The notes beneath the pieces were generated by a model. It was not told the origin of the DNA. It did not search any database and worked only from the letters and a program-made list of their open reading frames with translations. Below, one piece after another: positions 1 to 5,506 of a stretch of 5,536 nucleotides of DNA; within the stretch, counting starts at the first letter, position 1, and the number at the start of each line of letters is the position of its first letter. A program made the position numbers and the translations under genes. The stretch is from Saprospiraceae bacterium (GTDB lineage Bacteria > Bacteroidota > Bacteroidia > Chitinophagales > Saprospiraceae), in NCBI GenBank assembly GCA_023299965.1, contig JALZVN010000118.1, positions 1 to 5,536 on the forward strand, written 5' to 3'.

Positions 1-1953
1 GCTACATTATTTAAAGATTTCGTGCTTCAAAATAATAGACCAAACTTAGGATTTTTTCAAGGCTTTACGGGTCAACCCGTGACGGAACAAGTAGTACTTG
101 ATAGACCAATAGTAAAAGAGCCTAGACACTTTGTGGCTGCTAGGAGTATAGAGACTACTGATCCTAGCTTACCATTTGATGACATTATCCTAACCGCTCA
201 AGCGGTAGAATTGTGGACCGTAGATTCTAAGATATTCGATGCAGATACTGGAGCTCTTATTGAAGAAACAAATGTTGCTCAAGATGGTGTCATAGATATA
301 ATCGATTTGAACTACATGAGACGCTTCCCTTGGTTCAATGAATTGGTATCCTTCGTGACGCCCTACGGTATAGGATTGGATCTAGGAGATGGTGTCTCTT
401 GGATTATGGACGTTAGTGATTATATGCCTTTGCTTAGAGGAAATAAGAGAATGCAAATGACGCTAGGAGGGCAAAATCAGGAAGAAATGGATTTGGAGTT
501 CTGGTTTATTGTTGGAACACCGCCAAGAGATATTTTACAATTCGATCAGGTGTGGCAGGGAACCAATCAAACTGGTATTGCTACTATCGCTCAGATAGCA
601 GACGATTCAAAATTGGAACGTACTAATGTATCCCTCAGTTCAGAACCTGCAGTATTTTCACTAAAGTCTTCTATTACAGGTCATGGATCTGAAGGAGAAT
701 TTGCACAAAATGGAGGGATAGTAAATCACATGATTGCGCTTGATGAAGGCGTCTTGTATGAATGGGGTATTACACAGGAGTGTTCATTAAATCCAGTCTT
801 CCCTCAAGGAGGAACGTGGGTGTTTGATCGTGAAGGTTGGTGTCCTGGAGAGCAGTCTTTGATCAAGATCAATGATTTGACTCCATTTGTGGAAGCAGGA
901 GAAACAATAAGTATAGAATATTCAAATTCAGGTCCACCAGTTCCAACTGGCGATTACCGTTACCATATGGCTCATCAGATTGTGGGTTATGGAGAAGCAA
1001 ACTTTCAGATGGACGCAGCAATTATAGAGATAGCTGCACCTAATAATGGTGTTGAATTTAGAAGAGTAGGAGAGATATGTGCCAATCCGATTATTACGAT
1101 TCGTAATACTGGAGCTAATAATTTGACTTCATTGAATATACAATACTGGATCAATGATTCTCAAAATCCGCAAACTTTTGAGTGGACTGGTGATCTTGAA
1201 TTTATGGAGGATGAAGAAGTGGTTATTCCATCCACAAGAGATTTATGGTTTGATATCTTAGATGAAGGAAATCAATTCCATGTGGCAATTGATAGCCCGA
1301 ATCAGTCTTCAGACGGATATGTGCACAATAATACAATGACTTCTAACTTTGATGTTCCTTTATTGCTGCCAACAAAAATTACGGTGGAAATGAGAACCAA
1401 TAATGTTCCTTCAGATAATAGCTATCAGCTTTTAGATGCAGCGGGCAATGTAATTGGTTCAAATTCATTACCAATAGCCAATACAACTTATAGAGATGAT
1501 TATGAGTTGACAGGAGACTGTTTTACATTGAGGGTAAATGATGTGAGTGGAGATGGTTTAGAATGGTTTGCTAATCCAGGTCAAGGCGTTGGTTCTGCTT
1601 CGATTAAAGATGAAATTGGAATCGCACTTGTAGCATTCGAGACTGATTTTGGAGGTGGATTTGATTTTAGATTTACTACGGATTTTCAAGTGTCTGTAGC
1701 GGAACTAGAATTTCTTACGAGTATCAAAATGTTTCCAAACCCTTCTAGTGACAGAGTTACTATAGAGGCGAATGATCTGAGCAATACTACAGTATATTTA
1801 ACAGATGTACTAGGAAGAAATGTACCAAGTTTTATTTTGAACCAAACGGATAATTCTATTTCGTTTAATGTACAGAGATTAGACACCGGTATTTATTTTG
1901 TGGTATTGAAGCAAGATGATATTGTGACGACTCGAAAATTAGTGATTGAATAA
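1..1953 (+). CDS. Secreted PNGase F-like protein with T9SS type A sorting domain (5' partial)
   Basis: The frame is open from base 1, so this is the C-terminal 650 residues of a longer protein. The in-frame GTG at 22 is not a credible start, because no signal peptide follows it. Residues (counted from base 1) about 112-175 carry a PNGase F N-domain-like stretch (VTPYGIGLDLG, DVSDYMPLL, FIVGTPPRD). Residues about 215-345 match the PNGase F second domain (SSITGHG, then CSLNP, then GTWVFDREGWCPG). C261 and C281 correspond to the Cys231-Cys252 disulfide of the Elizabethkingia enzyme. The equivalents of catalytic Glu206 and of Cys204/Cys208 are absent: the aligned stretch reads FAQNGG (234-239). 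Glu118 also has no clear counterpart. Residues about 355-453 look like a CARDB/Ig-type module (PIITIRNTGANNL). Residues about 457-560 form another beta module with DVSGDGLEW. Residues about 570-650 are the T9SS type A domain (MFPNPSSDRVTIE, YLTDVLGR, LDTGIYFVVL, RKLVIE). It is probably a cell-surface or secreted protein. The fold assignment is good; deglycosylating activity is doubtful. Confidence 0.9.
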   Translation, partial: ATLFKDFVLQNNRPNLGFFQGFTGQPVTEQVVLDRPIVKEPRHFVAARSIETTDPSLPFDDIILTAQAVELWTVDSKIFDADTGALIEETNVAQDGVIDIIDLNYMRRFPWFNELVSFVTPYGIGLDLGDGVSWIMDVSDYMPLLRGNKRMQMTLGGQNQEEMDLEFWFIVGTPPRDILQFDQVWQGTNQTGIATIAQIADDSKLERTNVSLSSEPAVFSLKSSITGHGSEGEFAQNGGIVNHMIALDEGVLYEWGITQECSLNPVFPQGGTWVFDREGWCPGEQSLIKINDLTPFVEAGETISIEYSNSGPPVPTGDYRYHMAHQIVGYGEANFQMDAAIIEIAAPNNGVEFRRVGEICANPIITIRNTGANNLTSLNIQYWINDSQNPQTFEWTGDLEFMEDEEVVIPSTRDLWFDILDEGNQFHVAIDSPNQSSDGYVHNNTMTSNFDVPLLLPTKITVEMRTNNVPSDNSYQLLDAAGNVIGSNSLPIANTTYRDDYELTGDCFTLRVNDVSGDGLEWFANPGQGVGSASIKDEIGIALVAFETDFGGGFDFRFTTDFQVSVAELEFLTSIKMFPNPSSDRVTIEANDLSNTTVYLTDVLGRNVPSFILNQTDNSISFNVQRLDTGIYFVVLKQDDIVTTRKLVIE

Positions 1954-1975
1954 TTACCACCAATATGGTACATCC

Positions 1976-2014
1976 AAAAGCAGCAAAAATATTAAAGTTT
2001 TTGCTGCTTTTTTT
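1976..2014 (+). terminator. Rho-independent terminator after the T9SS protein gene
   Basis: A perfect 14-bp stem pairs 1976-1989 (AAAAGCAGCAAAAA) with 1998-2011. The loop is 8 bases, and the descending arm runs into eight uninterrupted T (2008-2014 plus the stem end). It starts 22 bases after the stop codon of the preceding gene. The A-rich ascending arm could give weak termination from the other strand as well. It isolates the upstream gene from the oxidoreductase operon. Confidence 0.85.
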
Positions 2015-2021
2015 GTTTGAA

Positions 2022-2062
2022 TGGGTCCGTAATGCGCGATTACTGTCGACTTTTCATACCCA
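2022..2062 (+). repeat. Nested inverted repeat in the intergenic region
   Basis: TGGGT (2022-2026) can pair with ACCCA (2058-2062). Inside them GTAAT (2029-2033) pairs with ATTAC (2039-2043) across the loop GCGCG. The arms are only 5 bp each. It lies upstream of, and partly overlaps, the candidate promoter of the operon, so it could be an operator-like site or simply chance. No known riboswitch is recognised in it. Confidence 0.25.
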
Positions 2063-2082
2063 CACAATGCTTTCTGTATTTG
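2051..2082 (+). promoter_or_regulatory. Candidate Bacteroidota-type promoter for the iorAB-like operon
   Basis: The Bacteroidota housekeeping promoter is TTTG, about 19-21 bases, then TAnnTTTG. Here TTTT (2051-2054) lies 20 bases before TGTATTTG (2075-2082), which is 3 of 4 and 5 of 6 fixed positions. Transcription would start near 2089 and leave a leader of roughly 88 bases. A weaker alternative is ATTG (2103-2106) with TAATTTAA (2128-2135). The region is AT-rich, so chance matches are likely. Confidence 0.3.
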
Positions 2083-2176
2083 TCGTATAAATATTAGCCA
2101 AAATTGATATTTAATAATTTAATATTGTAATTTAAAGGCATATTGAATCCTTGATAAAAGGTTTAAAACATAAGAA

Positions 2177-2635
2177 ATGGCTGAATATAATTTAAAGATT
2201 AATGGAGTCTCGCATAAGGTAGATGTCGATGAAGATACACCTATACTATGGGTGCTAAGAGATACACTGAATCTGGTAGGTACAAAGTTTGGATGCGGTA
2301 TTGCACAATGTGGTGCTTGTACTATTCATATGAACGGAAGTCCGATGAGATCATGCAGCGTTCCAGTATCTGCTGCGGCAGGGAAAGAAATAACTACTAT
2401 AGAAGGATTATCTACGGATGGCTCTCATCCAGTTCAGCAGGCTTGGATTGAGCATGATGTGCCTCAGTGTGGTTATTGCCAGGCGGGTCAGATGATGACA
2501 GCTGCAGCCTTCATATCAAAGAACAAGAATCCTTCTGATGAACAAATTAGAGAAGCGATGCATGGGAACATTTGTAGATGCGGCACCTATACAAGAATCA
2601 ATAAAGCGGTAAAAACAGCTGCAAAGAATTCATAA
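2177..2635 (+). CDS. iorA: [2Fe-2S] subunit of a molybdenum hydroxylase (IorA / CoxS family)
   Basis: This is the small electron-transfer subunit of a xanthine oxidase-family molybdenum hydroxylase. It passes electrons from the molybdopterin centre of the large subunit through two [2Fe-2S] clusters. The 152-residue length is normal for the family. A plant-type ferredoxin domain (about 1-75) has cluster ligands C40, C45, C48 and C60 (GCGIAQCGACTIHMNG). The helical second domain (about 76-150) has C98 and C101 (QCGYCQAGQ) and C133 and C135 (NICRCGTYTRI). All eight ligands are present. The ATG at 2177 follows an A-rich leader with no Shine-Dalgarno, and the family's N-terminus fits this start. 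No export signal is visible, so the subunit is probably carried across the membrane folded with its Tat-bearing partner 19 bases downstream. The symbol reflects family resemblance; the substrate is unproven. Confidence 0.95.
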   Translation: MAEYNLKINGVSHKVDVDEDTPILWVLRDTLNLVGTKFGCGIAQCGACTIHMNGSPMRSCSVPVSAAAGKEITTIEGLSTDGSHPVQQAWIEHDVPQCGYCQAGQMMTAAAFISKNKNPSDEQIREAMHGNICRCGTYTRINKAVKTAAKNS

Positions 2636-2654
2636 TCCTATAATCTAAATAAGA

Positions 2655-4862
2655 ATGTCAAATAATATTAGTAAAAATAGAAGGTCATTTTTGAAAGCCA
2701 GCGTGGCAGTAGGTGGAGGAATGATGATAGGGTTCAATTACTTATCTTGTGATACGGAGACCAAAGTACAAGCGCATCTAGATCCAGATTTAGCTGTCCC
2801 TATGAAATGGAATACGCTGAATGGCTTTTTGAAAATTGGAGAAAATGGAACAGTTACCATCATGTCTCCAAATCCAGAGATTGGACAAAATGTAAAGACC
2901 TCTATGCCAATGATCGTAGCTGAAGAGCTGGACGCAGATTGGGATAATGTGATAGTAGAGCAAGCGCCCTTGGATACAACGAATTTCAAACGACAGTTAG
3001 CTGGAGGAAGTCAGTCCATTCGATCAAGCTGGAATATATTAAGGGAGACAGGCGCTAAAGCCCGTCATATGCTGCTCATCGCTGCAAGTGAAAAATTGAA
3101 TGTGCCGATAGAGGAATTGAGCACTGAAAAAGGTAAAATATTCCACAAGAAAAGTGATACTACCTTAGATTATGGGGAGGTAGCTACAGCAGCAGCAAGT
3201 GCAAAAGTGCCAGAGGAAGTAGTCTTAAAGGATCCAAAAGATTTCACCTTGATCGGCTCTAGAGTCCGCAATGTTGATCGCTTTGATATAGTACAAGGTA
3301 AGCCATTATTTGGTTTGGATACGATGAAGGAGGGGATGAAAATCGCGATGATCATACATCCGCCTGCATTTGGTATGAAGATTAAAAGTCTGGAAGATAG
3401 TAAGGCAAGAAGTATGAATGGCATTATTGACATTGTACGTATTAATGTAGAGCCGGAAGGCTGGAATCCTCAGTGGTCAGATGTCAATGCATATCCTGAG
3501 TTAGTAGCGATAGTAGGCGAAAGCACTTGGCAAGTTATGAAAGCCAAAAAAGCGGTCAAAGTCGAATGGGAGAAAGAGAGTAATCTTGAGAATTCTGCCG
3601 ATCATCTAGCAGCTATGGAAAGTGCATTAAAATCTGATACGGGAGAGATAGCTAGAAAAGATGGTGATCCAGATGCTGCATTTGAAGCAGCGGCGAAAGT
3701 TGTAGAAAAATCATACTCTGCGCCATTTTTAGCGCACAACACGATGGAGCCGATGAACTTCTTCGCAAACGTCACAGACAATAGCGCAGAGTTGGTCGGA
3801 CCGATACAGACTCCAGAGTTTTTGAGAGGTAGTCTCGCAGGAGTACTAGGTCTCGCGGAGGAGAATATATCGATCATGATGACTCGTATGGGAGGAGGTT
3901 TTGGTCGTAGACTATATGGCCATTTCGGTACGGAGGCAGCCTTGATTTCAAAGGCGGTGAAGGCGCCCATAAAATTAGTGTATACCCGTGAGGATGATAT
4001 GACTCAGGGAACCTATAGACCCGCCTACAAGGTGACCTATAAAGCAGGATTGGATAAGGATGGTAATATGATGGCTTTACAAATCAAAGGAGCTGGTATT
4101 CCAGGGAGTCCAATTTTTGCAAATAGATTTCCCGCTGGTACTGTTGATCACTATAGCGCAGAGAATTTTAAAATTAATACCAATATATCTACCGGAGCAT
4201 GGAGAGCTCCAAAATCTAACTTTATCGCTACAGCAGAGCAATCTTTTTTGGATGAACTAGCGGAAGCGGCAGGAAAAGATCCTATCGACTTTCGATTGTC
4301 TTTGTTTGAAAAAGCAAAAAATACGCCTGTAGGGGAAAAGAACGATTACGATGCAGAAAGGTACGCTGGAGTCTTAAAATTGGTTAAGGAGAAATCTGGA
4401 TGGGGGAGTAAGAAGGAAGGAGTCCATAGGGGGGTGTCTGCGTACTATTGCCACAATACGTATGTAGCACAAGTACTCGATGTGATCATGAAGGACGGAG
4501 AACCTAGAATTAGTAAAGTATATTGCGCTGTTGATTGTGGTATTGTGATTAATCTTGAAGGCGCGACCAATCAAATAGAAGGGGGGATAGTGGACGGTAT
4601 AGGTCACGCTATGTATAGTACGCTGAGTTTTAAAGAAGGTGTACCAGAGCAAAGCAATTTTGATAAGTATAGATTGATAAGACACGCAGAGGCACCGGAA
4701 TCTATTGAAGTGCATTTTGTAGACAATAAGATAGGTCCTACAGGGCTTGGTGAACCCTCTCTTCCTCCGATTGGGGCAGCCTTAGCGAATGCCTTATATA
4801 AGGCTACCGGTACAAGATTATATAATCAGCCTTTTACAAATGAAATAGATTTATTGGGCTAG
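2655..4862 (+). CDS. iorB: Tat-exported molybdopterin-binding subunit (IorB / aldehyde oxidase family)
   Basis: This is the catalytic large subunit of an IorAB-type molybdenum hydroxylase, which hydroxylates N-heterocycles or oxidises aldehydes using water as oxygen donor. Residues 8-14 are a twin-arginine signal (NRRSFLK) followed by a hydrophobic stretch to about 31. C32 could be a poor lipobox (YLSC). Residues about 65-200 are the IorB-specific N-terminal region (PEIGQNVKTSMPMIVAEELD, GGSQSIRSSW). About 203-305 is the a/b hammerhead-type domain (VDRFDIVQGKPLFGLD). About 350-545 and 590-715 are the molybdopterin-binding domains. Cofactor-contact motifs are Q385 in GPIQTPE, GGGFGRR (413-419) and GAWRAP (514-519). 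E700 in GLGEP is the expected catalytic base. The 735-residue length is typical. The protein is probably periplasmic. The gap of 19 bases to the Fe-S gene indicates one transcript. No cytochrome or FAD partner is present, so the electron acceptor is unknown. NicB-like or AldH-like substrates are alternatives. Confidence 0.95.
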   Translation: MSNNISKNRRSFLKASVAVGGGMMIGFNYLSCDTETKVQAHLDPDLAVPMKWNTLNGFLKIGENGTVTIMSPNPEIGQNVKTSMPMIVAEELDADWDNVIVEQAPLDTTNFKRQLAGGSQSIRSSWNILRETGAKARHMLLIAASEKLNVPIEELSTEKGKIFHKKSDTTLDYGEVATAAASAKVPEEVVLKDPKDFTLIGSRVRNVDRFDIVQGKPLFGLDTMKEGMKIAMIIHPPAFGMKIKSLEDSKARSMNGIIDIVRINVEPEGWNPQWSDVNAYPELVAIVGESTWQVMKAKKAVKVEWEKESNLENSADHLAAMESALKSDTGEIARKDGDPDAAFEAAAKVVEKSYSAPFLAHNTMEPMNFFANVTDNSAELVGPIQTPEFLRGSLAGVLGLAEENISIMMTRMGGGFGRRLYGHFGTEAALISKAVKAPIKLVYTREDDMTQGTYRPAYKVTYKAGLDKDGNMMALQIKGAGIPGSPIFANRFPAGTVDHYSAENFKINTNISTGAWRAPKSNFIATAEQSFLDELAEAAGKDPIDFRLSLFEKAKNTPVGEKNDYDAERYAGVLKLVKEKSGWGSKKEGVHRGVSAYYCHNTYVAQVLDVIMKDGEPRISKVYCAVDCGIVINLEGATNQIEGGIVDGIGHAMYSTLSFKEGVPEQSNFDKYRLIRHAEAPESIEVHFVDNKIGPTGLGEPSLPPIGAALANALYKATGTRLYNQPFTNEIDLLG

Positions 4863-4890
4863 TAGAATCGTATTACTACAGCTCTTTTTT

Positions 4891-4923
4891 ATAAGGATAT
4901 TCAGTTCTTCTGGATATCCTTAT
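4891..4923 (+). terminator. Hairpin after the operon, probable transcript end
   Basis: ATAAGGATAT (4891-4900) pairs perfectly with ATATCCTTAT (4914-4923). The stem extends inward by three more pairs, one of them G-U, leaving a 7-base loop. It lies 28 bases after the operon stop codon. No T-tract follows; the run of six T (4885-4890) lies before the stem instead. It may stabilise the 3' end or terminate weakly, and it is not a textbook intrinsic terminator. Confidence 0.45.
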
Positions 4924-4957
4924 GGGTACCTCTATTTACCTCTGAATTAGGCTAAAA

Positions 4958-4973
4958 TCAAATTTAAATTTGA
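4958..4973. repeat. 16-bp perfect palindrome
   Basis: TCAAATTTAAATTTGA equals its own reverse complement. AGGCTA (4949-4954) and TAGCCT (4979-4984) on either side can also pair and enclose it. Its AT-only core could be a protein-binding site or a cruciform-prone site. No gene start lies close by to suggest an operator. Confidence 0.5.
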
Positions 4974-5013
4974 CAGACTAGCCTGTCCCGACTTTACATC
5001 GGGGGCTAGACTG
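4974..5013. repeat. Long imperfect hairpin with CCCGA/TCGGG core
   Basis: CCCGA (4987-4991) pairs with TCGGG (4999-5003) around a 7-base loop. Outside a TGT bulge, CTAGCC (4978-4983) pairs with GGCTAG (5004-5009). After an A-A mismatch, CAG (4974-4976) pairs with CTG (5011-5013). That makes 14 pairs in all. The core resembles two other hairpins in this region (5178-5198 and 5427-5444), which suggests an interspersed palindromic repeat family. Confidence 0.55.
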
Positions 5014-5018
5014 AGAGA

Positions 5019-5036
5019 ATTTAGCCTTAGCTAAAT
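5019..5036. repeat. Hairpin with TAGCCTTAGCTA core, first copy
   Basis: ATTTAGC (5019-5025) pairs with GCTAAAT (5030-5036) around the loop CTTA. The 11-base core at 5022-5032 recurs in reverse complement at 5451-5461, inside another small hairpin. It follows the CCCGA/TCGGG hairpin by 5 bases, the same neighbour order as at 5427-5462. Confidence 0.45.
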
Positions 5037-5076
5037 GACTGAAGAATAACGAAGTATGTCAAAGATTAAATTTGCA

Positions 5077-5095
5077 GAAATTCTGGAAGAATTTC
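5077..5095. repeat. 7-bp inverted repeat
   Basis: GAAATTC (5077-5083) pairs with GAATTTC (5089-5095) around a 5-base loop, in an AT-rich stretch. It is short and may be chance. No function is suggested by position. Confidence 0.3.
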
Positions 5096-5169
5096 ATTTT
5101 AGACAATGAATGGGGTTGATAGAGGTATCCTTATTTTAATTTTAGGGCTATACTTGGTTGGATTATGGT

Positions 5170-5340
5170 TTGGAGGCGTTCCGATGAAAGATCGGAACCG
5201 GGTCGTCCGTTTGTATTCAGCAGACACTCAGACTGTGCTTCTTATGACTCGTCGCATCTTCACTCGACCGTTCAGCTACATCTCATCTAAGCGCACTAGC
5301 CTTCTTGACTACTTCATATCACTTCCACCCCTCGCCCAAA
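5170..5340. other. GC-rich, stop-rich segment without recognisable coding content
   Basis: This segment is about 51% G+C by hand count, while the 60 bases to its right are about 15%. The first 40 bases of all three minus-strand frames reach a stop codon, and the single long plus-strand frame has no recognised homology. Its left end carries a perfect 8-bp hairpin. It could be an interspersed noncoding repeat, a decayed insertion or a structured RNA. The sequence alone does not decide between these. Confidence 0.35.
5178..5198. repeat. Perfect hairpin GTTCCGAT/ATCGGAAC
   Basis: GTTCCGAT (5178-5185) pairs perfectly with ATCGGAAC (5191-5198) around the loop GAAAG. It shares the CCGAT/ATCGG core with the hairpin at 5427-5444 and is related to that at 4987-5003. 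There is no T-tract on either side, so it is not an intrinsic terminator. Confidence 0.55.
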
Positions 5341-5426
5341 AAAAAGTAATTAATATCATTTTATACCATTTGAAGTTTAAAATGACACATATATTTTAAT
5401 AGAAATAATCATTCTCTTCGTTAAGA

Positions 5427-5444
5427 TTCCGATAGTTATCGGGA
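5427..5444. repeat. Hairpin TTCCGAT/ATCGGGA
   Basis: TTCCGAT (5427-5433) pairs with ATCGGGA (5438-5444), with one G-U pair, around the loop AGTT. Palindromes of the form CCGATAnnTATCGG are common in intergenic DNA of Bacteroidota genomes, as far as I recall. It sits in the middle of the 140-bp inverted-repeat unit. Confidence 0.5.
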
Positions 5445-5448
5445 CCTA

Positions 5449-5462
5449 ATAGCTAAGGCTAT
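5449..5462. repeat. Hairpin with TAGCTAAGGCTA core, second copy
   Basis: ATAGC (5449-5453) pairs with GCTAT (5458-5462) around the loop TAAG. Its reverse complement reads ATAGC-CTTA-GCTAT, the same loop and inner stem as the hairpin at 5019-5036. It follows a CCGAT/ATCGG hairpin by 4 bases, as the first copy does. Confidence 0.4.
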
Positions 5463-5506
5463 CATACAGAGATTCTATACCATATTAAACTACAAATGGT
5501 ATTACA

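Larger units (their letters stand above)
5363..5502. mobile_element. MITE-like 140-bp unit bounded by 22-bp inverted repeats
   Basis: Bases 5363-5384 (starting ATACCATTTG) match the reverse complement of 5481-5502 at 20 of 22 positions. The two mismatches are single A/T changes. The 96 bases between are AT-rich, hold no open frame of note and contain two small hairpins. Size and structure fit a miniature inverted-repeat transposable element or a repeat mobilised in trans. I could not identify a clear target-site duplication: the left flank ends CATTTT and the right flank starts TACATG. The mobile interpretation is therefore an inference; the inverted repeat itself is directly visible. Confidence 0.45.

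Noticed and set aside
22..24. GTG as the start of the T9SS protein gene
   Set aside because: The frame is open to the window edge, no signal peptide follows, and a T9SS cargo must have one. The true start lies upstream.
1954..2176. Molybdenum cofactor riboswitch or other leader riboswitch before the operon
   Set aside because: Only short 5-bp arms are visible, and none of the conserved Moco riboswitch sequence blocks could be recognised.
2248..2451. Plus-strand 67-codon frame inside the Fe-S subunit gene
   Set aside because: It overlaps the ferredoxin domain in another frame and has no family resemblance.
4374..4715. Minus-strand open frame of 113 codons inside the molybdopterin subunit gene
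   Set aside because: It is fully antisense to a strongly conserved catalytic domain and encodes no recognisable protein; it is a shadow frame. The minus-strand frames at 2738-2989, 3170-3433 and 3602-3970 were rejected for the same reason.
5106..5399. 97-codon plus-strand open frame with a hydrophobic N-terminus
   Set aside because: It crosses hairpins, a GC-rich block and one arm of the 22-bp inverted repeat, changes composition sharply along its length and resembles no known family. It is more likely a chance frame in a repeat region.
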